Position numbers and translations under genes: made by a program | Assembly (NCBI RefSeq): GCF_003011965.1 | Contig: NZ_PXWG01000011.1 | Coordinates: 1 to 64,000, forward strand | From: Streptosporangium nondiastaticum | GTDB lineage: Bacteria > Actinomycetota > Actinomycetes > Streptomycetales > Streptomycetaceae | Length of the DNA stretch: 64,000 nt | Direction of reading: 5' to 3' | Shown here: positions 9,653 through 17,898 of the stretch, piece after piece | Layout of the letters: each line of letters begins with the position of its first letter | How positions within the stretch are numbered: position 1 is the first letter of the stretch | The notes under the pieces: model-generated | Told to the model about the DNA's origin: nothing | The model's input: the letters and a program-made list of their open reading frames with translations, nothing else | Databases searched by the model: none

Positions 9653-11752
9653 GTGTTGGACCAAGGCACCGCGCCCCCCGTCACCGGTGACAAGCGGCCC
9701 ACCCCGCCGCCGGCCGCCGGCTTCGGCGCCCGCCTGATGCGCCGCAAGCCCGTCGAGCGACTGGTCGCCGAGGGCGGCCAGGGCGAGGGCGGCTCCCTGC
9801 GCCGTTCGCTCGGCATGTGGCAGCTGACCATGATCAGCATCGGCGCCACCCTCGGCACCGGCATCTTCGTCGTGCTCGGCGAGGCCGTCCCCGACGCCGG
9901 CCCGGCCGTCGTGATCTCCTTCGTGCTCGCCGGCGTCACCGCGCTGTTCTCGGCCCTGTCCTACGCCGAGCTGGCCGGCACCATCCCGGTCTCCGGATCC
10001 TCGTACTCCTACGCCTACGCCACCCTGGGCGAGATCATCGCCTGGGTCTGCGGCTGGTGCCTGATCCTCGAGTACGGCGTCTCCGTCGCGGCCGTGGCCG
10101 TCGGCTGGGGCCAGTACCTCAACGAGCTCCTCGACGGCACCATCGGCGTCACCATCCCGGCGGCCCTGGCCAACCCGCCCGGCACCGACGGCGGCATCTT
10201 CAACCTGCCCGCCCTGCTCGTCGTGCTGCTGTGCATGGCCTTCCTGATCGGCGGCGCCAAGGAGAGCGCCCGCGCCAACGCGATCATGGTCGGCGTGAAG
10301 ATCGTGGCCCTGCTGCTCTTCTGCGCCGTGGCCTTCACCGGCATCCGCGCCGGCAACTACACGCCGTTCATGCCGCTCGGCCTCGGCGGCGTCAGCGCCG
10401 CGGGCGCCACGCTCTTCTTCTCGTACATCGGCTTCGACGCCGCCTCCACCGCCGGTGAGGAGGCCAAGAACCCGAAGAAGGACCTGCCCAAGGCGATCAT
10501 GCTGTCGCTGCTGATCGTCACGGTGCTGTACGTGCTGGTCGCGGCCGTCGCGGTCGGCGCCATGCCGTGGGGCGACTTCAAGGGCTCCGAGGCCGCGCTC
10601 GCCGGGATCATGAAGGACGTCACCGGCCAGAGCTTCTGGGCCGTGCTGCTCGCCGCCGGCGCCGTCATCGCCATCGCCAGCGTCGTCCTCACCGTCCTCT
10701 ACGGGCAGACCCGCATCCTCTTCGCGATGTCCCGCGACGGCCTCGTCCCCAAGGCCTTCGCCAAGGTCAACCGCAAGGGCGTGCCGCTGGCGAACACCGT
10801 GATCGTCTCGCTGTTCTGCGGCGTCCTCGCCGCCGCGATCCCGCTCGGCCAGCTCGCCGACGCCACCAGCATCGGCACGCTCTTCGCCTTCGCCCTGGTG
10901 AACGTCGCCGTCATCGTGCTCCGCTTCACCCGCCCCGACATGCACCGCAGCTTCCAGGTGCCGCTCTCGGGCCTGCGCCTCCGGCTGTTCGGCGCGCAGG
11001 TGCCGCTCGGCCTGGTCTTCCCGGTCCTGGGCTTCGCGATGTGCGTCTACATGATGTTCAGCCTCGACGTCATCACCTGGCAGGTCTTCGGCGGCTGGAT
11101 GCTCGTCGGCCTGGTGATCTACTTCGCCTACGGCATGCGGCGCTCGCGCCTGGCCACCGGTGGCGCCGGCGAGGCCGTCGCGATGGTGAAGGAGGGGGCT
11201 GCCGGGGCCGGTGCGAAGGCCGGTGCGAAGGCCGGTGCCAAGGCCGGTGCCAAGACCGGCGCGAAGGCCGGTGCCCGGGCCGAGGCCGGGACCGCGGCGG
11301 CGAAGAAGGCCGCCGACCCGGCGGGCAAGTCCGGGGACGCGTCCGCGTCCGCGGGCACGCCCGGCGCGAAGGCCGCCGGCAAGGGCCGGCCGAAGCCGCA
11401 GAAGAAGGCGCGCGGCAAGCAGGCCCAGGCGAAGCCCGAGGCCAAGCCGGAGGCGAAGCCCGACACGAAGCCCGACACGAAGCCCGACACGAAGTCCGAA
11501 GCCAAGCCCGAGGCGAAGCCCGACGCAAAGGCCGCCGTGGAGCCCGAGGCGAAGCCCGACGCGAAGGCCGATGCCAAGGCTGACGTGAAGGCCGATGCCA
11601 AGGCTGACGCCAAGCCCGCCGTGAAGGCCGATGCCGAGCCCGACGCGAAGGCTGACGCCAAGGCCGATGCCGAGCCCGGCGCGGAGTCCGTCGCCGAGCC
11701 CGCCGCCGAGGCGGAGCAGAAGGCGCCGGCGACGCCCGACGAGAAGAAGTGA
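9653..11752 (+). CDS. APC-family amino acid permease with long Lys/Ala/Pro-rich tail
   Basis: Residues about 60-500 form a typical amino acid-polyamine-organocation transporter: first-helix motif GATLGTGIFVVLG, SYAELAGTIPVSGSSY, and FSYIGFDAASTAGEE in the middle, as in the cationic amino acid transporter group. I chose GTG 9653, which has GGAG seven bases upstream; the frame is open further 5' but has no site. From about residue 515 the protein changes abruptly into about 180 residues of repeated AKAGAK, KPEAKPEA, KPDTKPD and AKADAKAD units, highly charged, with no predicted fold and probably cytoplasmic. This tail makes the protein 699 residues against about 480-500 for the family. The substrate is probably a basic or branched amino acid, which the sequence cannot settle. 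Confidence 0.88.
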   Translation: MLDQGTAPPVTGDKRPTPPPAAGFGARLMRRKPVERLVAEGGQGEGGSLRRSLGMWQLTMISIGATLGTGIFVVLGEAVPDAGPAVVISFVLAGVTALFSALSYAELAGTIPVSGSSYSYAYATLGEIIAWVCGWCLILEYGVSVAAVAVGWGQYLNELLDGTIGVTIPAALANPPGTDGGIFNLPALLVVLLCMAFLIGGAKESARANAIMVGVKIVALLLFCAVAFTGIRAGNYTPFMPLGLGGVSAAGATLFFSYIGFDAASTAGEEAKNPKKDLPKAIMLSLLIVTVLYVLVAAVAVGAMPWGDFKGSEAALAGIMKDVTGQSFWAVLLAAGAVIAIASVVLTVLYGQTRILFAMSRDGLVPKAFAKVNRKGVPLANTVIVSLFCGVLAAAIPLGQLADATSIGTLFAFALVNVAVIVLRFTRPDMHRSFQVPLSGLRLRLFGAQVPLGLVFPVLGFAMCVYMMFSLDVITWQVFGGWMLVGLVIYFAYGMRRSRLATGGAGEAVAMVKEGAAGAGAKAGAKAGAKAGAKTGAKAGARAEAGTAAAKKAADPAGKSGDASASAGTPGAKAAGKGRPKPQKKARGKQAQAKPEAKPEAKPDTKPDTKPDTKSEAKPEAKPDAKAAVEPEAKPDAKADAKADVKADAKADAKPAVKADAEPDAKADAKADAEPGAESVAEPAAEAEQKAPATPDEKK
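11204..11749 (+). repeat. Tandem low-complexity repeats coding the permease tail
   Basis: The DNA is built from short tandem units: GGTGCGAAGGCC-like 12-mers at about 11211-11275, GAAGCCCGACAC-like 12-mers at about 11440-11520, and AAGGCCGATGCC/AAGGCTGACGC variants to about 11670. Units are multiples of three, so the frame is kept. Such arrays are prone to copy-number change. Confidence 0.85.
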
Positions 11753-11795
11753 TCTTCTCCGCGCCCACGGACTGACCCCTCACCGCGAGGGACCG

Positions 11796-11829
11796 CGCCA
11801 CCGCCCCCGGCCGCCCGGGGGCGGTGGCG
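11796..11829 (+). terminator. Terminator after the permease gene
   Basis: A perfect 15-bp GC-rich stem (11796-11810 with 11815-11829) closes a 4-nt loop, 43 bp after the permease stop. Confidence 0.75.
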
Positions 11830-11917
11830 TCGGCGTTCGGGTCGGGAACACGGCCGGGGACGTGATCTACTGCTCATAGCAGCAGCTGGTTACCCGTAGA
11901 AAAGTGATCCACCCGCC

Positions 11918-12373
11918 GTGCGATTGAACGAGCTCGACGAACGCATCGTGCATGCCCTGGCCGAGGACGCCAGGCGCTCCTACGCCGACATCGGCGCCGA
12001 GGTCGGCCTGTCCGCGCCGGCCGTGAAGCGCCGCGTGGACAGGCTGCGCGCCGAAGGCGCCATCACCGGCTTCACCGTCCGCGTGGACCCCGCGGCGCTC
12101 GGCTGGGAGACGGAAGGCTTCATCGAGATCTACTGCCGCCGCAACACCTCGCCCGAGGCGATCCACCGCGGCCTCTCCCGCTACCCCGAAGTGGCCTCGG
12201 CATCCACCGTCACCGGCGAGGCGGACGCCCTCGTGCAGGTCTTCGCCTCCGACATGCGCCACTTCGAGCGGGTGCTGGAGCGCATCGCCGGAGAGCCGTT
12301 CGTCGAGCGCACCAAGTCGGTGCTCGTCCTCTCCCCGCTGCTGCGCCGCTTCAGCTCCGGCGCGCCCTCCTGA
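11918..12373 (+). CDS. Lrp/AsnC family transcriptional regulator
   Basis: The 151-residue protein has an N-terminal winged HTH (residues 1-50, NELDERIVHALAEDARR, then GLSAPAVKRRVDRL) and a C-terminal RAM ligand-binding domain, the standard Lrp/AsnC arrangement and length. Such proteins sense amino acids and form octamers. It starts at GTG 11918. The LysR gene follows 8 bp after its stop, so the two are probably cotranscribed. The nearest amino-acid genes are the upstream permease and the downstream nitrilase/monooxygenase pair, which are reasonable but unproven targets. Confidence 0.93.
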   Translation: MRLNELDERIVHALAEDARRSYADIGAEVGLSAPAVKRRVDRLRAEGAITGFTVRVDPAALGWETEGFIEIYCRRNTSPEAIHRGLSRYPEVASASTVTGEADALVQVFASDMRHFERVLERIAGEPFVERTKSVLVLSPLLRRFSSGAPS

Positions 12374-12381
12374 GCCCCGCC

Positions 12382-13332
12382 GTGCCCGGAGAAGCGCCCC
12401 GAAGACCCGGGCCGGGCTCCTCGGCCGGGCAACCGGCCAGGGTCGACCTGAACCTGCTCGTGGCCCTCGACGCCCTCCTCGACGAGGAGAGCGTCACGGC
12501 CGCCGCCGACCGCCTCGGCCTGTCCGGCCCCGCCATGAGCCGCACCCTCGGCCGCATCCGGCGCGCCCTCGGCGACCCCGTGCTCGTCCGGGCCGGCCGC
12601 CACATGGTGCCCACGCCGCGCGCCCTCGCCATGCGGGCCGAGGTGCGGCGCGTCCTGGCCGACGCCCACGCCCTCTTCACCGCCCCGGCCCCCTGCGACC
12701 CGGCCGCCCTGGAGCGCACCTTCACCCTCAGCGCCCACGACAGCCAGGTGCTGGCCTTCGGCGCCCCGCTCCTCGGCCGCGCCGCCCGCGAAGCCCCCGG
12801 CGTCACCCTCCGCTTCCTCACCGAGGGCGCCACCGGCGTCCCCTCCCTGCGCGACGGCACGCTCGACCTGGAGATCGGCGTCATCGACCGCAGCGAACCC
12901 GAGATACGCGTCGAAGCCCTCCTGGCGGACCGCATGGTCGGCGTCGCCCGCCCCGGTCACCCGCTCCTCGACGGCCCCGTCACCCCGCGCCGGTACGCGG
13001 CCGCCGGCCATCTCCTCGACTCCCGGCGCGGCCGCCTCTCCGGGCCCGTCGACGAGGCCCTCGCCGCGCACGGGCTGCGCCGCCGGGTCGTCGGCACGGC
13101 CCCCACCTTCGCCTCGGCCCTGTTCGTCGTCGCGGGCAGCGACGTCGTCGGCCTCGTCCCGGAGCGGGCCGCCCGGCCCGCGGCGGCCGCCCTCGGCCTC
13201 GTGACCTTCGAGGTCCCCCTCGACCTTCCGCCCCTGCGCTTCTCCATGGCCTGGCACCCCCGCCACGAGGAGGACAGCGGGCACCGCTGGCTGCGCGGCG
13301 TCGTCCGCGAGACGGCCCGCGAGGTGGCCTGA
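12382..13332 (+). CDS. LysR family transcriptional regulator
   Basis: The 316-residue protein has a LysR-type HTH at about residues 21-80 (LNLLVALDALLDEESVTAAADRLGLS, shown here only as the family signature region) and a C-terminal effector-binding fold from about residue 105 (HDSQVLAFGAPLLG onward). The GTG 12382 start adds a short Pro-rich extension before the HTH; GTG or ATG starts further in are not better supported. It lies 8 bp after the Lrp gene. LysR regulators usually act on a divergent neighbour, but none exists here; the genes that follow are codirectional. Confidence 0.92.
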   Translation: MPGEAPRRPGPGSSAGQPARVDLNLLVALDALLDEESVTAAADRLGLSGPAMSRTLGRIRRALGDPVLVRAGRHMVPTPRALAMRAEVRRVLADAHALFTAPAPCDPAALERTFTLSAHDSQVLAFGAPLLGRAAREAPGVTLRFLTEGATGVPSLRDGTLDLEIGVIDRSEPEIRVEALLADRMVGVARPGHPLLDGPVTPRRYAAAGHLLDSRRGRLSGPVDEALAAHGLRRRVVGTAPTFASALFVVAGSDVVGLVPERAARPAAAALGLVTFEVPLDLPPLRFSMAWHPRHEEDSGHRWLRGVVRETAREVA

Positions 13333-13751
13333 GGCGCCTCGGCGCACGGTGCCCCGTCGCCCCCTGAGGGCGGTCCGGCACCGCCGGGCAGCGCCGCGGT
13401 GGTGGAGCGCCGCCGCGGCGGAAGAAGGTGTGCGGCCCGGCACACGTGCACCGGCGCCCGGAGCGTGAAGGGCCCCGCTCTTCACCACCCGCCGCCACGG
13501 CGATCAACCCCCGCGGTGCGGCCCGGCGGTGCCGAATTCGCCTCAGGGGGCGGACCCTGACCTACCCCCTGGTAGGGCCCGCGCAACGAATCGCGCCGAA
13601 TCCGCGGAAAGGCGCAACGAATCGCCTAGGCGCACGCAACAGACGCGCCTTGTCCGGCCAGGACGGCGCCCCGTACCGTCAAGGCGTCTTAACGCGCGCC
13701 CCCCGCAGGGGCCACCGCACCACCCCCTCCGACCAGGTGAAGTGAGGCCGC
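13333..13751. other. 419-bp intergenic region before the nitrilase gene
   Basis: No coding sequence was found. The left part carries GC-rich inverted segments that may terminate the LysR transcript. The right part carries a small perfect dyad, CCTACC (13561-13566) facing GGTAGG (13571-13576), and the pair of direct repeats listed separately. It is the likely control region of the nitrilase-monooxygenase operon. No confident -35/-10 pair was identified. Confidence 0.55.
13581..13625 (+). promoter_or_regulatory. Two 14-bp direct repeats, candidate operator
   Basis: GCGCAACGAATCGC occurs identically at 13581-13594 and 13612-13625, 31 bp apart, about three helical turns, so both would lie on the same face of the helix. 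A weaker third copy (CGCACGCAACAGACGCG) begins at 13631. Exact 14-mers in a promoter-proximal gap suggest a regulator-binding array, possibly for the upstream Lrp or LysR protein. Confidence 0.5.
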
Positions 13752-14561
13752 ATGACGCCGTCGCGTATCGCGCTGTACCAGGGCCCCGCCGGCGTTCCCT
13801 CCTCCACCTCGGACAGCCTCGCCGCCCTCGACGGCGCCGCCCGCCGGGCCGCCGCCGCAGGCGCCCGGCTGCTGCTCACCAACGAGCTGTTCCTCACCGG
13901 CTACGCCCTCGGTGACGCGGTCGCCGACCGCGCCGAGACGGCCGACGGCCCCGGCTGCCGCGCCGTCGCGCGGATCGCCGCCGAGCACGGCCTGGCCGTC
14001 GCGTACGGCTACCCCGAGCGCGACGCGGACGACCCGGCCACGGTCTACAACGCGCTGCAGCTCGTCGCCCCCGACGGCACCCGGCTCGCGAACTACCGCA
14101 AGACCCACCTCTTCGGCGCGTACGAGACCGCGCAGTTCCGGCCCGGCACCGACGCCGTCGTGCAGGCGGACTTCGACGGCCTCCGCCTCGGCCTGCTGAT
14201 CTGCTACGACGTCGAGTTCCCCGAGCCCGTGCGGGCCCACGCCCTGGCCGGCACCGAACTGCTGCTCGCGCCGACCGCGCTGATGCGCCCGTACGAGATC
14301 GTGCCGCAGAGCGTGATCCCGGTGCGCGCCTGGGAGAGCCAGCTGTACATCGCCTACGCCAACCGCTGCGGCGAGGAGGGGGACTTCTCCTTCGCCGGCC
14401 TCAGCTGCCTCGCCGCCCCCGACGGGACCGTGCGGGCGCGGGCCGGCCACGGCGAGGACCTGATCACCGCCGACGTGGACCCGGCGCTGCTGAAGGCCTC
14501 GCGCGCCGAGAACACCTACCTGAGCGACCGACGGCCGGAGCTGTACACCTCGCTCGTCTGA
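13752..14561 (+). CDS. Nitrilase-superfamily carbon-nitrogen hydrolase
   Basis: The 269-residue protein has the complete nitrilase-superfamily triad: Glu45 (LLLTNELFLTG), Lys117 (YRKTHLFG) and Cys151 (LLICYDVEFPE). The family hydrolyses amides, carbamoyl compounds or nitriles; the CYDVEFPE context is commoner in amidase branches than in true nitrilases. Its start, ATG 13752, follows GTGAGG. The next gene, 58 bp downstream, resembles amino-acid 2-monooxygenases that make arylacetamides, so the natural substrate may be such an amide, which this enzyme would convert to the acid and ammonia. Confidence 0.9.
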   Translation: MTPSRIALYQGPAGVPSSTSDSLAALDGAARRAAAAGARLLLTNELFLTGYALGDAVADRAETADGPGCRAVARIAAEHGLAVAYGYPERDADDPATVYNALQLVAPDGTRLANYRKTHLFGAYETAQFRPGTDAVVQADFDGLRLGLLICYDVEFPEPVRAHALAGTELLLAPTALMRPYEIVPQSVIPVRAWESQLYIAYANRCGEEGDFSFAGLSCLAAPDGTVRARAGHGEDLITADVDPALLKASRAENTYLSDRRPELYTSLV

Positions 14562-14619
14562 CCTCGTCCGCCCCCGCCCCAGCGCCGCAAACCCCCACTT
14601 CCGCACAGGAGTTCAGCCG

Positions 14620-16320
14620 ATGACGTCCATGGTGCCCACCGCCGCCCACGACGAGCCGTCGGAGCCGGTCCTGCCGCCCATCACGATGGTCGGCCCGGAC
14701 TTCCCGTTCCCCTACGACGACTTCCTCGCCCACCCCGCGGGGCTCGGTCAGATACCGGCGACCGAGCACGGCACCGAGGTCGCCGTCATCGGCGGCGGCC
14801 TGTCCGGCATCATCGCCGCGTACGAGCTGATGAAGATGGGCCTCAAGCCCGTCGTCTACGAGGCCGACAAGATCGGCGGCCGGCTGCGCACCGTCGGCTT
14901 CGAGGGCTGCGACCCCTCGCTGACCGCCGAGATGGGCGCGATGCGCTTCCCCCCGAGCTCCACCGCGCTGCAGTACTACATCGACCTGGTGGGCCTGGAG
15001 ACCAAGCCGTTCCCCAACCCGCTGGCGCCCGACACCCCGTCGACCGTCGTCGACCTCAAGGGCGAGTCGCACTACGCGAAGACCATCGACGACCTGCCGC
15101 CGGTCTACCGCGAGGTCGCCGACGCCTGGAACGCCTGCCTGGAGGAGGGCGCGGACTTCTCCGACATGAACCGCGCCCTGCGCGAGCGCGACGTGCCGCG
15201 CATCCGGGAGATCTGGGCGAAGCTGGTCGAGAAGCTCGACAACCAGACCTTCTACGGCTTCCTGTGCGAGTCGGAGGCGTTCAAGTCCTTCCGGCACCGT
15301 GAGATCTTCGGCCAGGTCGGCTTCGGCACGGGCGGCTGGGACACCGACTTCCCCAACTCCATCCTGGAGATCCTGCGCGTCGTCTACACCGAGGCGGACG
15401 ACCACCACCGCGGCATCGTCGGCGGCAGCCAGCAGCTGCCGGTGCGCCTGTGGGAGCGCGAGCCGGAGAAGATCGTCCACTGGGCGCCGGGCACCTCGCT
15501 GTCCTCCCTGCACGGCGGCGACCCGCGTCCGGCCGTGACCCGCCTGCACCGTACGGCGGGCAACCGCATCACGGTCACCGACGCGACCGGCGACATCCGC
15601 ACGTACAAGGCGGCGGTCTTCACCGCCCAGTCGTGGATGCTGCTGTCGAAGATCGCCTGTGACGACTCGCTGTTCCCCATCGACCACTGGACGGCGATGG
15701 AGCGCACCCACTACATGGAGTCCTCCAAGCTGTTCGTGCCGGTGGACCGGCCGTTCTGGCTGGACAAGGACGAGGAGACCGGCCGGGACGTCATGTCGAT
15801 GACGCTGACCGACCGGATGACGCGCGGCACCTACCTCCTGGACGACGGGCCGGACAAGCCGGCCGTCATCTGCCTCTCGTACACCTGGTGCGACGACAGC
15901 CTCAAGTGGCTGCCGCTGTCGGCGAACGAGCGCCTGGAGGTCATGCTCAAGTCGCTCGGCGAGATCTACCCCAAGGTCGACATCCGGAAGCACATCATCG
16001 GCAACCCGGTCACCGTCTCCTGGGAGAACGAGCCCTACTTCATGGGTGCGTTCAAGGCGAACCTGCCGGGCCACTACCGCTACCAGCGGCGCCTGTTCAC
16101 GCACTTCATGCAGGACCGCCTGCCGGAGGACAAGCGCGGGCTCTTCCTCGCCGGCGACGACATCTCCTGGACGGCGGGCTGGGCCGAGGGCGCCGTGCAG
16201 ACCGCCCTCAACGCCGTGTGGGGCGTCATGCACCAGTTCGGCGGCACGACCGACCCGACGAACCCGGGCCCCGGCGACCGCTACGACGAGCTCGCGCCGG
16301 TCGAGCTCCCGGAGGACTGA
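14620..16320 (+). CDS. Flavin monoamine oxidase / L-amino acid 2-monooxygenase-like
   Basis: This 566-residue FAD enzyme has an N-terminal dinucleotide-binding motif (about residues 53-70, EVAVIGGGLSGIIAAYEL), the RLRT/GGRL segment, an aromatic-cage body, and the C-terminal FAD-contact segment GLFLAGDDISWTAGWAEGAV. The overall pattern, including the long N-terminal stretch and WTAGWAEGAVQTALNA, resembles tryptophan and phenylalanine 2-monooxygenases more than simple amine oxidases. Those enzymes decarboxylate and oxygenate the amino acid to an amide. Start ATG 14620 follows CAGGAG. The upstream hydrolase could convert the amide onward. Substrate identity is inference. Confidence 0.85.
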   Translation: MTSMVPTAAHDEPSEPVLPPITMVGPDFPFPYDDFLAHPAGLGQIPATEHGTEVAVIGGGLSGIIAAYELMKMGLKPVVYEADKIGGRLRTVGFEGCDPSLTAEMGAMRFPPSSTALQYYIDLVGLETKPFPNPLAPDTPSTVVDLKGESHYAKTIDDLPPVYREVADAWNACLEEGADFSDMNRALRERDVPRIREIWAKLVEKLDNQTFYGFLCESEAFKSFRHREIFGQVGFGTGGWDTDFPNSILEILRVVYTEADDHHRGIVGGSQQLPVRLWEREPEKIVHWAPGTSLSSLHGGDPRPAVTRLHRTAGNRITVTDATGDIRTYKAAVFTAQSWMLLSKIACDDSLFPIDHWTAMERTHYMESSKLFVPVDRPFWLDKDEETGRDVMSMTLTDRMTRGTYLLDDGPDKPAVICLSYTWCDDSLKWLPLSANERLEVMLKSLGEIYPKVDIRKHIIGNPVTVSWENEPYFMGAFKANLPGHYRYQRRLFTHFMQDRLPEDKRGLFLAGDDISWTAGWAEGAVQTALNAVWGVMHQFGGTTDPTNPGPGDRYDELAPVELPED

Positions 16321-16338
16321 GGTCCGCCACCCCTGACC

Positions 16339-16368
16339 GAGGCCCCCGGCCCCCCAGCCGGGGGCCTC
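16339..16368. terminator. Bidirectional terminator
   Basis: A 12-bp perfect stem (16339-16350 with 16357-16368) closes a 6-nt loop between the monooxygenase gene and the convergent DUF5995 gene; its right arm touches the DUF5995 stop codon. Confidence 0.75.
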
Positions 16369-17059
16369 ACCCCAGCGGCGTGAGCAGGCAGCGCCCCACC
16401 AGCCCGATGCTCGCGTCGATCCGCTCGGTCAGCTCATCGGCCACGTCGGGCAGCCCGCGCACCGCCCACAGCGCGCGGAAGGACGCCCACGCCCCGCGCC
16501 GCGCCGCCTGCAGGGACCACGAACCCACCAGGTGCGTCAGCGGATCGGCGACGTCCAGCAGATCCGGCCCGGGCATGAGCTCCTCGCGGATCCGCTCCTC
16601 CATGGCGACCAGCAGGCCGCCCACCCGGTCGAAGTCCGCCTCCAGTGCGTACGGCTGGAGGCGCAGCGCCCGGCACGTGTCGACGAGGGCCAGCGCGAGG
16701 TCGTGCCCGATGTGGGCGTTGATGCCCGCGAGCGCGAACTGCAGCGGCCGGACGGCCGGATGGCCGCGCAGCTGGAACAGCGGCCGCCAGCACGCCGGCG
16801 GCCGGCGGCCCGCCGCCACGTGGTCGACGGCGGCCAGATAGCGCGCCGCGAACCGCACGACGAGCTCCGTGGCCGCCGCGCCCTCCAGGAACCCACCGGC
16901 CTCCGCCTGCTCCGCGACCCGCTGCGTGACCGTCAGATACACGCGGTTGAAGACATGCACCCCGTCCCGCGGGGGGAGCGCTCCGTCCAGCATCCGCATC
17001 TGCGCCAGCACGTCCTCGATCCCGGCCGGCGCCGCGGGCTTCGCCCAAGTCAGCGTCAT
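16367..17059 (-). CDS. DUF5995 family protein
   Basis: The 230-residue protein is largely helical and begins MTLTWAKPAAPAGIEDVL; segments such as GVHVFNRVYLTVTQRV and INAHIGHDLALALV are typical of DUF5995, a family of unknown function common in actinobacteria. The conserved His in INAHIGHDL could be catalytic or metal-binding, which is speculation. ATG 17059 overlaps the stop of the upstream NodB-like gene (ATGA). There is no good Shine-Dalgarno sequence, so translation may be coupled; a TACTCT element upstream could alternatively be a -10. It is the last gene of the minus-strand operon. Confidence 0.8.
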   Translation of the reverse strand: MTLTWAKPAAPAGIEDVLAQMRMLDGALPPRDGVHVFNRVYLTVTQRVAEQAEAGGFLEGAAATELVVRFAARYLAAVDHVAAGRRPPACWRPLFQLRGHPAVRPLQFALAGINAHIGHDLALALVDTCRALRLQPYALEADFDRVGGLLVAMEERIREELMPGPDLLDVADPLTHLVGSWSLQAARRGAWASFRALWAVRGLPDVADELTERIDASIGLVGRCLLTPLG

Positions 17060-17898
17060 GCACACAGAGTGACATGTGAATACGCAGAGTAGGGGACCGG
17101 GTGCGGTAGTTGACCGGAACGGATGAACGGGCACGGCCTCCCGGCATATGCCCTCCCGGCGTACGCGCGCAGGTCAGCGAAGCCGTACCCCCGCGCCCGC
17201 GCACCCTCGACGATCCGCGGAAGCGCGAGCGCGTCGAGCACGGGACCGCCGTCGTCGCTCCCCACGTGCATCTGGATGACGGCCCCCGGCCGCAGCGCGT
17301 CCAGAGCCCGCCGGACGGCCTCGTCGACGGTCATGCCGCGCGAAGCGCCGAGATAGCCCTTGGTGTCCGCCGTGAACTCGAGGTCCGCGAAGCCCATCGA
17401 GTTGACCAGCGCGATCTTCTCCGGAGGCGCCTCGCTGTACGGGAAGCGGAAGAACGGCAGCGGCTCCGTGTGCGCCGCCACGCGGATCGCCCGGTCCGCC
17501 CGGAGCACCTCCGCCGCCGCCTCCCCGGGGCCCAGCCGCTCGAAGTGCGGGTGGCTGTACGAATGGTTCCCCAGCCCGAACCCCTGCGCGGCCAGCGCCC
17601 GCACCGCCTCCGGATGCCGCTCGGCGAACTCCCCGGTAGGAAAGAACGCCGCCGGCACCCCCTCCCGCCGCAGCACCTCCACCACGTCCGCGATTCCTGC
17701 CTCGTCCCACGCCGCGTTGAACGTCAGCGCGACGACGGGGCGTTCGGCCGGCAGGAGCCTGACCTCTTTGCCGAAGAGGTCCGAGACGGGGGAGGGGGTG
17801 GCGGCGCGGGAGGGGAGAGGGGCGAGGGCGAACGCCAGGAGCAACGTGATGAGCAGCGCCCTGAAGGAGACGGAAGAGGATCCGGTGAGTGGTCTCAT
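17056..17898 (-). CDS. Secreted polysaccharide deacetylase-like (NodB) protein, atypical motif 1
   Basis: The 280-residue protein has a signal peptide (hydrophobic residues about 13-28, cleavage near SRAATP) and a NodB fold. The metal-binding histidines are present as NHSYSHPHF (His112, His116), as are the FRFPYSE arginine motif and the C-terminal IQMHVG histidine. The usual TFDDG motif that supplies the catalytic base and a metal ligand is replaced by TFNAAWDEAG (59-68), so activity may be altered or lost. It overlaps the TPR gene upstream and DUF5995 downstream by four bases each. If active it would de-N-acetylate a cell-wall or extracellular sugar. Confidence 0.82.
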   Translation of the reverse strand: MRPLTGSSSVSFRALLITLLLAFALAPLPSRAATPSPVSDLFGKEVRLLPAERPVVALTFNAAWDEAGIADVVEVLRREGVPAAFFPTGEFAERHPEAVRALAAQGFGLGNHSYSHPHFERLGPGEAAAEVLRADRAIRVAAHTEPLPFFRFPYSEAPPEKIALVNSMGFADLEFTADTKGYLGASRGMTVDEAVRRALDALRPGAVIQMHVGSDDGGPVLDALALPRIVEGARARGYGFADLRAYAGRAYAGRPCPFIRSGQLPHPVPYSAYSHVTLCA

